Of a stretch of DNA of 64,000 nucleotides, positions 46,155 through 57,914 are shown piece by piece. Made by a program: the position numbers and the translations under genes. The stretch is from positions 806,001 through 870,000 of the forward strand of contig JAWZYU010000059.1 of assembly GCA_038380435.1 (NCBI GenBank). Direction: 5' to 3'. The DNA is from Ryuthela nishihirai. Its lineage: Eukaryota > Arthropoda > Arachnida > Araneae > Heptathelidae. Numbering within the stretch: position 1 is the first letter of the stretch; each line of letters opens with the position of its first letter. Under the pieces are notes generated by a model. The model was not told the origin of the DNA. It saw only the letters and a list, made by a program, of their open reading frames with translations, and did no database searches.

Positions 46155-46557
46155 GGAGGGGCGAGGGAGGGGGGGGGGGGGTCTCAGTCGGTAGCGAGCC
46201 ATGCTCGTAATCTGCAGTTCCCGGGTCGAGTTCCAGCCAGGTCAGCTTTGAGATTTATCTCCGCAAAATTCCCCGCCCTGCCCACGTTCAGTAGGGGACA
46301 CCGATGGGCTTGGAAAGGCCGCCGTCCGTCGGATGGAACGTTAAGCCGTGGCCCCGTGTGCGGGAGAGCCATACCCTGTGCACGTTAAAGAACACTCTGT
46401 ATGGCCTTGACGTAGAGGCTACCATATGTCTCCCAACAGCTGTTCCATTGGGTCCCCTCCCCCAAACTTCTCTAAGCTTTTGGGGACCATGTGACCTGGC
46501 CATTTAGCCCTTGGTGTGCGAAAAAGTGCCGCTCAGAAATAAAACTACCCAACACAA
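46155..46557 (+). mobile_element. SINE S1, full length
   Basis: A long G run replaces the usual head, then TCTCAGTCGGTAGCG, body, and tail AAATAAAACTACCCAACACAAC. Confidence 0.85.
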
Positions 46558-46816
46558 CTAATCTGGGAACTACAAAGACTTTAGACTTTAGATTTTTCTG
46601 TTTAAGATTGTAAGCAGAGAGTGTATGATCAATTGCATTAGGCATTTTTAAAGAATCAAAATGGTTAGTCAGTAGCACTCAGGGGAGATGCTTCAATTTC
46701 ACATTTAGAGAAAATAATCAGAAAAAAAATAAAAAAAAAGATATTGAAAATTATTGTCACTTGATCCGTCTTTCGATAACGGATTCTTAAATTGCTGTTT
46801 TATTCTGTCCGTTCTA

Positions 46817-47192
46817 GTTGGGTTGTTTTACCTCTGAGCGGCACTTTTTTGCACACCATGGGCTAAATGGCCAGGTCACATGAACCCCTAAGGCTCAGAG
46901 AAGGTTGGGGAAGGGAACCCACTGAAACAGCTGTTGGGAGACAGATGGTAGCCTCCCGTCAAGGCCATCCAGCGTGTTATTTAACGTGCACAGGGTGTGG
47001 CTCTCCCATACACGAGGCCAAGGATTAACGTCCTATCCGACGGACGACGGCCTTTCCAAATACTTTGGTTTTTCGTATTGACCGTGGGCAGGGCTTTTTG
47101 CGGATATAAATCTTAGCGCTGATCCAACTGGGACTCGAACCTGCAGATTAGGAGCCTGGCGCGCTACTGACTGAGCCACCCCCTACCCCACT
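46817..47192 (-). mobile_element. SINE S1, near full length
   Basis: Minus-strand copy with head GGGGTGGCTCAGTCAGTAGC and tail GTAAAACAACCCAAC; small internal deletions near 47090. Confidence 0.88.
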
Positions 47193-47480
47193 ATCTGCAG
47201 TAATGACATAAAAGATTTAACACCATATAATTTCACTGGACATCCAAATATTAGCAGCGATTTTGTTTCCTTTGTCTGCACCATGGTCGGATCTAGAAAA
47301 ATAAAAATCTCGGAATGGGAGGGGGGGGCAAAACACTGGATTTCCCCTTCTGTGCATTTCTCCATCTGTTTTACCGGTCTTAAAAATATTTAATGAAAAA
47401 TGTATGAGATATAAATAAGTTTAATAATGTTTGCCCTTAATACCCTTACTAGCATTTTGAAAGGAATGGGGGAAACCACT
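47193..47480. repeat. Fragment resembling arm sequence 10430-10650
   Basis: G-rich run, CAAAACACTGGATTT-like sequence, TTTTACCGGTCTTAAAAAT and ATACCCTTACTAGCATTTTGAAA are shared in order. Unclassified. Confidence 0.45.
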
Positions 47481-47689
47481 TCATTAAATGGAGATCTCAT
47501 CTTCACCTAGATCTGGCTGTGGTCTCCACTTAATACATTGAATACTTCTTTGATATGAGTCTAATGGAGAAAAATTTGCAAGGAGACAATTTCCGAAGAT
47601 GTGAAACAGTATTCGGAATTCACCAGTGGGATCCTGTGACAAAACTAAAACATTTTTCCGTGTGATTGTACTAATGAGTGTTATTAGGA

Positions 47690-48600
47690 AACCTGAATTA
47701 AATATATATTTTCGAAATATCCTGTCCTTACTACACCATTTTTGCATCATGTTTTGTGTAGAAATAATTTCCAGCATTGCTTTAATGTCTTTATTTTAAT
47801 TCTGCTGAGGAAAATAGTAGATAAAGATACTTCAAATGAGAAATTTAAAACTGCTTACTAAACGTTTAGAAACATATGTATAGATGAAAGTTTAATGCTT
47901 TGGATAGGAAGACTGGGATTTCGTCTATACATTCCGTCTGAGAGGTCTAGATAAGGAATCAAAAGTTACGAGCTTGGTAAATTCAAAATTGATTATGTGT
48001 GGAACTTTGTAATCTATTGTGGACAAGGAACTACATTTGAAGCAGGCTGTGGGAATTATGAAGAAAGAATTGTTTTAACATTCCTTGATAGCCTGTCACA
48101 TAAAGGTCACATTTTATACGTTGACAGATTTTTCACTTCTGCATGGTTAACAGAACAATTGTTATCAAGGCAGACTCATATATGTCGTACGGCGATGGAA
48201 AATAGAAAAGGAATACATTCAGATGTAATTCGATAAACTTCAGATTTAGACGAAGTGCAATCAAAGCAAAAAAAAATGGCATTAACCTCATCGCATGGAA
48301 AGATAAAAAAAAAGAACTTTTCATCATTATTACGACACATTGATTAGGCTTGGCAAAATCCGATAAAATTAATCGGAGAACTGGTGAACCCTATGGGAAC
48401 CAATTTGGTATTAGACTGCAATATAAATATTGGAGTAACTGACGTGACTGACGGTGTTGTGCAGAATTATTATGAATGGGAAAAGCTCTCAAATGTTAAA
48501 AAAAAGTTTTTTCACACCATCGGCATAGTTTTTACAATTGTAATATCTAAAACCTACGGTCAAAATGTGTCCATGCTGTCTTTTAGAACTCGGTAGGTGA
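47690..48600 (+). pseudogene. Degenerate piggyBac-family transposase
   Basis: piggyBac transposases move DNA at TTAA sites using three aspartates. The order of family landmarks is visible on the plus strand: PVLTTPFLHHVLCRNNFQ (about 47716-47784), CIDESLMLWIGRLGFRLYIP (about 47875-47940, first Asp), VIYCGQGTTF, HKGHILYVDRFFTSAWL (about 48100-48150, second Asp), CRTAMENRKGIHSD, and LVLDCNINIGVTDVTDG (about 48405-48460, third Asp region). A TAA near 47954, a stop near 48235 and frame changes disable it. The N-terminal and C-terminal Cys-rich parts and the TIRs are not seen. Confidence 0.85.
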
Positions 48601-49065
48601 TAGTATTCTCATATCTGTCCATACGAGCAAAGAAAAAATTCTATAGAGAAAAATGGAATCACGCATATTTGGCACTTTTTTTTGAGAAAAAGGAAATGTA
48701 TATTTTTCTGTAAATGAAAATTCAAATATCATCGAAGAGGTTTAAAATTGTAGGTATATTGTGTTAAAATATGTTGTCATTACTTTATTTCAGTGTTAAA
48801 TATTGCAATAATGGATCAGCGGGTGATTTTAGGTTATTTACATTTAAAAAAAAATTATATATCTTTTAAATATATAAATATTATTCTATATTTTAAATTT
48901 ATATCAAAAAGATACAAACAAAAGAAATGCATATGCTTAATAAAGTTTTACCTATGTCACCCTTACGAGAATTTCCTTTGCTCCCTAGATCTGGACTTGG
49001 ATATAACTATTCTGCCCCCCCCCCCCCCCGTAATAAAAGTTAAAAGTCGGCGCCTGTGATTGAGT
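48601..49065. other. AT-rich spacer
   Basis: Contains a C run (49015-49030). The 88-codon frame is low-complexity and unrecognised. Confidence 0.45.
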
Positions 49066-49405
49066 ATTAGCATGTCGATAGAGCACCAGACTCCTAATCC
49101 GCAGTTTCATGGTTCGAATCCCATCTGGTTCAACGTTGAGATTTATGTCCAAATTAATTAATTATGGTCAGTAGAGGACAGCAATAGGCTTGGAAAGGCT
49201 GCCGTCCGTCAGATGAGACGTTAAGCCATGATCCTCCTACAGGTTAAAGAATACACTGGGTGGCTTTGAAAGGAGGCGACCATCTGTATCCTAAGAGCTA
49301 TCCAGTGGGTTCCCTTTCTCCCAACCTTTTCTCAGCCCTCGGGGTCCTTGTGACCTGTTCATTCAGTTGATTGTGTGCAGAAAAGTTCTGCTCATGGGAC
49401 TATTA
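49066..49405 (+). mobile_element. SINE S1, old diverged copy
   Basis: B-box region ATGGTTCGAATCCCATCTGG, then GTTGAGATTTATGTCC, GACGTTAAGCCATG and GTGACCTGTTCATTC. The head is altered (GATAGAGCACCAGACTCC). Confidence 0.75.
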
Positions 49406-49701
49406 TCTTCCGTGGCTTATTAGAATAGTAATAACTTAAATATTAAAAAAAATCTGAGAAGTCGCAGATTTTTAGAAAGAAAAATTATAAAATTAACGGA
49501 ATCACGAAAAAAGTAAATTCGGTGAAACTTTAATGAAGCCTTAAAATTCGCGGAAATAGTCGCGAAAAATCGAACCGCAAATAACAGCTCTAATTAATCA
49601 GATACTGCTTTACCTGAGATCAAGGGTACACCAGTCTAGAAACACACAGGTGGGATAGGGCAGAACAACTTTTGAACGAAAGCCGAAAATATTAATAATG
49701 A

Positions 49702-50087
49702 GGTGTATTATTTTACCTATGAGCGGCATATTTTGCACACCATGGGCTAAATGGCCAGGTCACAAGGACCCCGAAGGCTCACAGAAGATTGAGGTAGGGG
49801 ACTCACTGGAACAGCTGTTGGGAGACAAATGATAACCTCCCGTCATAGGCGATCCAACGTGTTCTTTAACGAGCACAGGGTGTGGCTCTCTCCCACACAC
49901 GGAACCACGGCTTAACGTCCCATCCGAAGGGCGGCGGCATTTCCAAGCCCATCGGTGTCCCCTACTGACCGTGGTCATGGCGAGGAATTTTGCGGAGATA
50001 AATCTCAACGCTGACCCAACTGGGACTCGAACCTGGGAACTATAGATTACAATCCTGTCGCGCTACAGATTGAGCCACCCCCGCCCC
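49702..50087 (-). mobile_element. SINE S1, near full length
   Basis: Minus-strand copy from GGGGCGGGGGTGGCTCAATC to a diverged tail (GGTAAAATAATACACC). Confidence 0.88.
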
Positions 50088-50189
50088 ATGTAAGAGGGAA
50101 CAGAGGAAACAAAATTATTTGAGTGATAAGGTTATGGAATTTATTTCTGAAAGACTGAAGTGCAGGATTAATATAATAACACCCTACTA

Positions 50190-51635
50190 GTTCTAACAGA
50201 AGGCATTACAACGAGCTTAATAAGCGTGTAACGGATCAGCTAACAGCTGATAAGAATCTTTGGCTTGATAGCTTGGATCACAAAGCAGAGGAAGCAGTTA
50301 GACAGCACAACAGCAGGGGCTTGTACCAAATTATTAATATTTTATGCGGGGAAAAAACCGACAGGTACAGGGATTATTGAATAAACATGGCACTGTGGTT
50401 GAAGGTGAGAATTCTGTGATTGCAAAGTGTGCTGAGCATTTCAGAGAAGTTCTAAATAATGTGATTATTTCTACTTCCATTGTTTGCAATGAGGATAGAT
50501 GCATTACTGGCTTTAATGATGACCCTATATCACATTCCGAAATCACTTTGGCTATCTCTAAATTAAAACTGCATAAATCCCCACGGATGGACGAAATCAC
50601 TACTGAAATGGTTAAAGCTGGTTACATTTGCGTTGTCAAATGGCTGACTGAAATTTTGAATATTTTTATGATAAAGGTATTGTTCCTAAGGGTTTTACTA
50701 GAGCTATCTTTGTTCCAATTTTTAAAAAATGTGATCACAGCTGTTGTGATAATTATAGGTGAATTAGTTTAACTCTGTTGCAGGTAAAGTTCTTTGCATG
50801 ATTATATTAATAGAATTAAGAATTTGGTTGATGGGCAACTGTCTGATAAACAGTGTAGATTCAGAAGTGGTAGGGGATGTGTTGATCAAATATTTTCACT
50901 TAGGGAGATTCTTGAAAAAGTTTAGAGTTTCACAAACCTGTGTTTACTAGCTTTACAGATTTCAAAAAAGACTTTTGACTCTGTTGATCGACATAATTTG
51001 TTGTTGATTATTAGATCATATGGAATAACTACCTGATAAGTTAGTTAGTGTAATGAAAGCTCTCTATAATAACATTGAGTTGCGTGTGAGCATTGATACG
51101 TTTTTCAGCGATTGTTTTAACATTTCTAGAGGAGTTAGACAAGGGTGCATTTTCTCTCCCTTTCTCTTTAGTTTGATGCGAATTCTTTGCGAGGAGGCCT
51201 TAAAGAGCCTTAAAAGAGTGCGGAAAAACTATTGAACACCTAAAGACTAAACATAAGCTGTGTAATAGTTTGCTTCTTTCTAAGGTTAAGTATGTAGTTA
51301 CATATGCATCCTTTGCAAGCAGGATAACAGGAAAATTGTTGCCTTTGATTCCAGATGCTTACGCAGTATCTTGAGCATTCGGTGGTTTCACTTTGTAAGT
51401 AACGATGAGGTTAGGTGAAAGAGTCAGCAACCTTCTGTGAGCGGCATTTTGTGCAGAGAGATATTGTGTTGGTTTGGCTTTGTTGCTCTTATTGGGCAAC
51501 AAAACTAGCTCAAAAAAGCTAGTAACGAAACAGCTCCAGATTGGGAAATGGGGATGTCAGCAGTGTGTCAAACAGGAAAATGCAATGTCAAACAGGACCT
51601 TGATAAAATTGGCCTACAATGGCGAAATACATTGG
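50190..51635 (+). mobile_element. Degenerate LINE reverse transcriptase, RTE/CR1-like, palm core deleted
   Basis: Recognisable parts in order: linker YNELNKRVTDQLTADKNLW and EEAVRQHNSRGLYQIINIL (50200-50345), HSEITLAISKLKLHKSPRMD (50530-50590), SDKQCRFRSGRGCVDQIFSL (near 50840), KKTFDSVDRHNL, then ISRGVRQGCIFSPFLFSL (51120-51180). The catalytic Y/F-x-DD box should come next but is missing. The sequence jumps to C-terminal landmarks LLSKVKYVVTYAS (about 51270), CLRSILSIRWFHFVSNDEVR (about 51355-51415) and a terminal WRNTLGAG. Frameshifts occur throughout. It ends at an S1 that begins near 51640. Confidence 0.83.
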
Positions 51636-51639
51636 GAGC

Positions 51640-51962
51640 GGGGGTCCCAGCTGGGTCAGCGTTGAGATTTATCTCCACAAAACTCCTCACCCTGCCCACG
51701 GTCAGTAGGGAACACCGATGGGCTTGGAAAGGCCGCCATCCGTTGGATGGACGTTAAGCCGTGGCCCCGTGTGCGGGAGAGCCATAATCATTTGCACATT
51801 AAAGAACACGCTAGATAGTCTTGACGGGAGGGTACCATCTGTCTCCCAACAGCTGTTCCAGTGGGTCCCCTCCCCAACCGTTTCTCAGCCTTCGGGGTCC
51901 TTCAGACCTGTCCATTTAGCCCATTGTGTGCAAAATAAGTGCCGCTCAGAGGTAAACAACAC
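51640..51962 (+). mobile_element. SINE S1, 5'-truncated
   Basis: Begins just before CCCAGCTGGGTCAGCGTTGA; the tRNA-like head is missing. It joins the 3' end of the LINE directly. Confidence 0.85.
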
Positions 51963-52265
51963 AAATCTGAGACAAATACAGTAGCTGTAACTCAGAACAG
52001 TGAATTAGTGTGGTGAGCAAATTATACAGCCTGGTAGAATCTCCGTAGGCCATGGTTGCATGTGGATTATATATGTGTATATGTACTCTAACACACACTG
52101 GATATGTTGATTCCCATATCATAAACATTAATATGAAAAGGTTTTATAAACGAAGAGGCGATTGAGCTATGCATTTCGTATTGGGTGGGGTGTTAAATTC
52201 TATTAATGTAACGTTGGGTAAGTTACGAATGACCTCTAGGCAATTAAAAAGTTGTATACATTTTA

Positions 52266-52480
52266 TATAGCCGTCCCGTGGCCGAGTGGTTAGCACGCTT
52301 GGCTACTGATCTAAGGGACCTGGGTTCGAGTCCCGGATTAGGCATGGATGTGTGTGTCGTTTTTCTGCTGAGGTCCTGCCATCCTCTCAGATCTCCTACT
52401 GTGGCATATAAACTGACAGGCTCCTGTCAGACCTCTGTGGCAAGCAGCTGCTTGAGGGGGTATTTATTTTTTTTTATTTA
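52266..52480 (+). mobile_element. SINE S2 with intact tRNA-like head
   Basis: A box GTGGCCGAGTGGTTAGC and B box GGGTTCGAGTCCCGG, then the S2 body (TTTTTCTGCTGAGGTCCTGC, CTGACAGGCTCCTGTCAG, AGCAGCTGCTTGAGGGGG) and a T-rich tail. The head looks like a tRNA, but the attached body makes it a SINE, not a tRNA gene. Confidence 0.88.
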
Positions 52481-52725
52481 TTATACATTTTATAGTTAAG
52501 TTTTAGCGGCTTACACTGTGAGCCACTGAACGGGAATATTGACGACGTAAATTTTAAATTCTTTTGGATTAAACGAATACGTAACACTACACTAAAATAG
52601 TCTGTGATTTATAGCGGTCGGTATTTCCTCTCTTTCGTTAACTGCTTTTCAATAAACTGAATGATAAAAAATATAGTGTTAAAGTTTCGTTCATAAATAG
52701 CAAATTAAAATAATTTATTAATATC
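52481..52725. repeat. Repeat R4, copy outside the arms
   Basis: Resembles 13015-13240 (TTAGCGGCTTACACTGTGAG; ATTTATAGCGGTCGGTA). Unclassified. Confidence 0.5.
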
Positions 52726-52733
52726 TGTAATCT

Positions 52734-52874
52734 TTAAGAAATTAGTGATCGGGCAACCTTCGTGTCACGTGACACGAAGGTTGCAGGATCACTAATTTCT
52801 AAAAAAATTGTTGGCATATATTTTTTCCGAATTCTTTAATCAACCATATTGTTCGGATATTTTTTGAGCGACTG
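52734..52874. mobile_element. MITE-T, 5'-truncated
   Basis: Palindrome centre GTGTCACGTGACAC and a complete right half ending GAGCGACTG before TA; the left outer part is missing. Confidence 0.85.
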
Positions 52875-53579
52875 TACGTGTTGCTCTTGTAGAGTTGGAA
52901 GTAAACTGAAGTAATGAAGGTGTTTGGGAAGCAATATGATATTTATGTGTGTCTTCTTGGTTTAGCCGTGAGGAACAATGGGAGAAAAAATCTTCCTCTA
53001 TTATTATTATTATCATTTGCCCTTGATATATTCCCTCTCCAGTAAATCGGAGTTGGTTGCCAAAATATCTTCGAAAACTTTAAAGATTGAATTCGTGAAC
53101 TTTCATCATAAACTTATTATAAAGCATTATTCTAGCTTTCCATATGAAGGTAGATTTTCACTGCGAGTTAGCTTTACTCAGATAACTAGTCCCTTAATTC
53201 TTAGTAAAGTGATATTTCATATGTTGGTAGAAACTCAAAGTAGAAACTCGAGTGTTGTCACCACTAAATCCCGACCCCACCCACGTCATAAAGGGAACAT
53301 TTATGGGCTTGGTAATGCTGATGTTAAAGCCTTTATTTTAGTGTGCAGCGAGAGACGTTGGTAATTAATATCAAAGTATCCAATTCATTAAATGGTTACA
53401 ATGGCACTTTTAGGAATTGGAGAAAGGGATTCAGTTTTTTAACGCATTAGCTTGTGTGGCGTAAATAATAAACCGTGAGCAAAGCGATCACGACGATAGA
53501 GAGAAGTTTTAGAATATCTTAAAATATTACAGTAATTCGTAATCGGATAAAATTAAAAAAAAAAAGACATCACGCATCT
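52875..53579. other. Spacer, nothing firmly recognised
   Basis: The 128-codon frame at 52978-53364 has no family motif. Its last third (53270-53330: CATAAAGGGAACATTTATGG, then GGGCTTGGTAATGC) may be a very old S1 body. Confidence 0.4.
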
Positions 53580-54640
53580 CTGTCCGATTTTGAATTTTCT
53601 ACTTCGAAACCATTTGTTTCCCGAGATAAAGAAAAATGCTTTTGTCCGGCTTATTCATAAGCCAGGAAAGTATCCTTCTTTTCCAGTCAGTTATCGCCCA
53701 ATCAGTTTGCTCTCTTCGTTGGGCAAGCTGTTTGAGGGAATCATACTCAACAGATTGGACGACTTTTCCTCCCTCCACCCAGTCCCGCCTGAATCCCAAT
53801 TTGGATTCAGGCGAAACAGGTCAACGGAACATCAGATCCTCAGAGTTGTTGAGAAGGTTGCCGAATCCTTAAACAAAAAGGAACAGTTGCAGCTTTCTTT
53901 CTGGGTATGAACAAAGCTTTTAACTGCATCTGGACGGACGGCTTAATTTACAAGCTTATTAAGATTGGTGTACCTACGGGTCTCACCTGTATTTTATCAT
54001 CGTATTTATCAAATCGAGCTTTACAAGTTCAAATGAAAACCTCTACAATTGCAAAGAGGGTAATGGCTGTTTGAGTACCTCAAGGCTCTCTCCTAGGCCC
54101 TACTCTCTTCTCACTTTACCTGTATGACATGCCATCTTTTCATCGTGTCCATCTAGCACAGTATGCTGATGATATCGCCCACCTCTCCCCCTCATTGGGT
54201 CCAGCTTTTGCTATCAATAGGCTGCAGATCTGCCTTGACGAGATGGAGGGGTGATACGATAAATGGAAAATAAAGATAAACGCCGAGAAGGGCAGTACTA
54301 TCCTCTTCAGTGGAAAAAGGATAAAAAATCCTACATGTTTACATTTTTTAGACAAACCTATTGGATGGCAGGAAACTGTCAAGTATTTGGGCGTAACTTT
54401 ACACCATAAGCTCAGATGGGATCCTCATATTCATGAGATTATATTCAAGGTCAACGCATTGAGATGTAAATTGGGACCTCTCCTTAGGAGACAAAAAACT
54501 CCATAAGGACCTGGGAATTGACCATATCTATACTCATATTAAGTTCAGCTGAAAAAGATCTTTTGATGCTGTTCAGAGGAATCCTCATAAGATTATTTCT
54601 ACACTGATAGACTATGATCATGAAGTTCTTAATAGGTAGA
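53580..54640 (+). mobile_element. Degenerate LINE reverse transcriptase, Jockey-like
   Basis: Plus strand in order: FVRLIHKPGKYPSFPVSYRP and ISLLSSLGKLFEGIILNRLD (53640-53760), ESQFGFRRNRSTEHQILRVV (53790-53850), a frameshift near 53906, MNKAFNCIWTDGLIYKLIKI, then VPQGSLLGPTLFSLYLYDMP after an in-frame TGA near 54072, the catalytic box AQYADDIAHLSPS (about 54155-54190), KWKIKINAEKGSTILFSGKR and VKYLGVTLHHKLRWDPHI (about 54380-54435). The polymerase aspartates are kept, but stops and frameshifts disable it. No endonuclease was found upstream, so it is 5'-truncated. The style fits Jockey/Doc-type elements. Confidence 0.88.
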
Positions 54641-54850
54641 GAGGCCTAAAATGATGGCTTTCTCTTCAGAAAACTATCTATACTATCCTTTGTACATCAT
54701 ATCTGCTATTTGCTATCAAAACTATCTAAATCAAAACTATCCATATCATATCATATATATCAAATTATCATATCATATCTATCTATATCATACTATATAT
54801 ATCAAAACTATCTACCTATATCAAAACTATCCTTTGTACATCATATCTCC
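54641..54850. repeat. TATC/ATCA-rich low-complexity tract
   Basis: Irregular repeats of ACTATC, ATATCA and TATCTA; probably the decayed tail of the preceding LINE or a microsatellite. Confidence 0.6.
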
Positions 54851-55739
54851 TATTTGCAGTTTTTGTTTTATATTTGCCCCTTGGGGCAAACATAAAATAA
54901 TGTAAGGAATAAAGCAATTGTTAAACTAAAGAAGAATAAAGCAATTAAACCACCTTGGGTTCTCCCCATAGGTGGCCCACCAAAGTTGGTTTAATTGCTC
55001 TAACCCAAGATGGTTAAATTGATTGATTATATATATTGTTATGACATTGATTCATTATATATTGTTATGACAGATGAACGTGTTACAATTAACCCAAGAT
55101 GGTTAAATTGTAGTACGTTCATCGTAGCAAGTTCATCATCATCATCATTCATGTAGCATCATTCTTTGCTGACCCTGAAAATGAGGCGAAATCGAAAATT
55201 AAGAAATTTCGTTCTCTGTGTAAATGAGCATCCCATATTTACCAGGGATGATATGCTATTCTTCTAATTGTTGCTTACGTCTGGTTGGAGGATTCTCTTC
55301 TATTATACGAATTTGAATTTCTGATGTTAAATCGGTAAATCGAAGTATTACCCAAAGAGCAAAAGCAGATTACAAACCCTTCATTTCAAAACAACCTTTT
55401 TTTTAAATTTTTAGAGTAAATATAATGTAAAACAACATTTCTAGAAAATTAATATACATAAAATATTTTTTCTGTTTCCTCTAAAACGGTTTAATAAAGA
55501 TAAGCACATGACTTCAACGTTGAAAGAACTTTTCAACCAAAATGAATTGGATATCTTACAGCCACGTTTCCTTAATATATAATCAACTAACCAATTATTG
55601 TAATAGCTCTCAGACCCATTTCGAATGTATATATTTGTTTCGGTCAAAAATTCTGACGAAACGTATTTTACTGAGACTTCCTTTTAGTGAAAAAAAAGTT
55701 GCAATTTGACGTATTACCATAAAGATTTAAACATCGATT
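54851..55739. other. Spacer with short local repeats
   Basis: ATATATTGTTATGACA occurs twice (near 55034 and 55057), and AACCCAAGATGGTTAAATTG twice (near 55001 and 55086). ATC triplets near 55136-55148. No gene seen. Confidence 0.5.
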
Positions 55740-56330
55740 AATGTGCTTTTAACAAGTAAACTGCTGAAAGAAAACTTAACATGACCGAATGAATTAAAAG
55801 TACCTTAGTACCACTTTAAAAAGCAAAAACGATAAAGCATTTTATAATTAGTATGGAGATACCCAATGAGTGAATTAGGATATTTTTTGCGCATTTTGCA
55901 GTGTGATGTGATGGGAAGGTTAGAAACCCTCCAACAATGGGCTTCCTGCTATCCCAAACATTTTGCAGTAAAATTTGATTTCCTTAAATAATGGACGTAA
56001 CATTGAGATACATTCGTGATATATAATTGTCGACGTGCATTGACGTAAACTTGGATTAAACGAACTGAAATCAATTATACTATATTGTTTTATAAAACAG
56101 GTGGTAGTAATTGTAAAATTTCGTTTGTCATTTTAAATTACTTTCCTATTGCCTTTCCCTCATAATTTATTGTGTTTATCAAAAGTTCTGTTCCACTATG
56201 TCTTCTCAACCCTTTGACCAATCGCAACGATTGTATGATTGTATTGTGTAACGATTGTATTGTGTATTAAATGAACTGTTGTGTCGTGGAGAGTGTCTAA
56301 GGTATAAAAATTCCCTCTCATGATTTCAAA
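55740..56330. repeat. Unclassified repeat D1, copy 4 (most diverged)
   Basis: Left-arm orientation. Similar to 2820-3400 over AAACTTAACATGACCGAATG, TTTTGCAGTAAAATTTGAT, GAGATACATTCGTGATATA and TTTCCTATTGCCTTTCCC. The middle 55860-55950 is not matched. Confidence 0.6.
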
Positions 56331-57645
56331 TCCCCCTAAAAAAACGGAATGTGAAACAAAATTGCCACTTCATATTTCAAACACGAGATAAGAGAGTAAC
56401 GAGTTATATGACAAATCAGTGGTGCACCCAGAGGGGGGCCAAGGGGTCCTGGCAGACTCCCCCACAAAAAAGGGAATAAAACACTAGAAAATTTTCTAAA
56501 TATCTTTTTCTAATTAAAATTTGTTTTTCTTCATTTATGTTGTGTCGTGTCTTCTATTTCTATATACTACTTATGAATCAGGGGTCACCATAAGGTGGGA
56601 ATACCCTATTGTTCTTGGGAATCACGGCCGCTGTGAACACAAGGCGAACGAATCGGGCGGACTGAATGCTCTTCGTTTGCCCGAGCCGGGCCAGAGTATC
56701 CCTCGCCCCCCCCCCCCCCAAGATTAAATCCTGAGTGAGCCTCTTGCGGGCTATCTATCCCCGAAATATAAAACAAAATTTGTAAAAGATCATCATTTAT
56801 TAAATTTATTTTATTTTTTTACATCTCCATCATTCTTCTCCCAAACAAAGGGTGGGAGAATTCAGGGAGGTGGATCTCAGTGAGTTATATATCAAGTGAC
56901 AGCTTTCGACGTCGATAATATCACGAGATACATAACATTATGCTCTCCTTTTTCTTTCTTTTCCTCTAATAGGACGGAGGGAAAATTGTTGATTAAATAT
57001 GTCGAATGAAAGCTTAAGAATTACAGAAGAACATAAGGATTCCGTTTTCGTATGCGACTTTGCAATCCTCCGTAGCAGGTGAAGGAGGAATACTTTTGGA
57101 AACAAAATTCCCTACGAAGTGCATACTGAAATGGAAAAATAAAATAAAATTTAAAGCATTTGAAAAGTACCTATCTTACTATATGCGCCCTTTAAATATA
57201 AAATATAGGCAAAATGCGTATATGATATTTTTATTAACTGAATTCATGCCAGACTTCAAAGGAAGATAAAGTCACCAAAGCTGATCTTTCTTACCAACTG
57301 AACAAACAAGGCAAGCATGTGGAGAACATGATCAATTGAAACATTATTCAGCGATAATCCCTCTCACGTTGTAGCTATTTAGTTCCTTTTCAATGTCTAA
57401 TAAACTCATATCTGAAAAGGTGATATTTTTCTCCAAAATGAACTTCACTTTGGGTTGTAAATAAATCAGGATCGAAGACTCCTTCCTACTCCAAGTTCAG
57501 AATAGAAGCAAAATATGCGAATTCAGTTTGCTTTTCGCATAAAACAATCGAACACACAATTAAACATTGTACATGTTCGTTTTGCAACATATCCTGCTAC
57601 ATAAGCAGCAACATTTGCTTTTACAGGATCAGAAGATCACACTGT
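56331..57645. other. Spacer, no firm gene
   Basis: 56405-56470 has a transposon-end look (GGTGCACCCAGAGGGGGGCC). 56600-56720 is locally GC-rich with a C run. The 69-codon frame at 57060-57269 is unrecognised. Confidence 0.4.
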
Positions 57646-57718
57646 TCAGCCTGATGGAGCTTCCTTGAGATGGCAGAAGACATACCACTTAAGCTTGGTT
57701 GCTCCATACTGCATAATC
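57646..57718 (-). other. Possible third exon of the minus-strand gene
   Basis: The minus strand has an acceptor-like run TTCATTCTTTCTTTTAG ending at 57719. In the phase set by the exon at 58865-58966 it reads RIMQYGATKLKWYVFCHLKE then APSG and TGA, giving a total product of 67 residues. The peptide does not resemble the rest of a THAP finger (no second Cys-x2-His), so this is weak. Other exons may lie outside the window. Confidence 0.2.
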
Positions 57719-57914
57719 CTAAAAGAAAGAATGAACACTATATATAGCATATGTTTACGTCAACAAAAAAAGCAAACATGTAATATCAACTTAGCAATGT
57801 ATAACAAACATGTAATATCAACTAAGCAGTATATAGCAAATGTGCAATAACAACTTGGAAATAAACAACAAACATGCAATAATAACTTAGCAATACATAA
57901 CAAACTGATGATAT

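Noticed and set aside
47484..47777. 97-codon minus frame as a gene
   Set aside because: It is antisense to the N-terminal part of the piggyBac pseudogene on the plus strand.
52269..52344. A true tRNA gene
   Set aside because: A and B boxes are good, but the sequence continues into the S2 body seen at 17065, 42805 and 59640, and a convincing cloverleaf was not evident. It is a SINE head.
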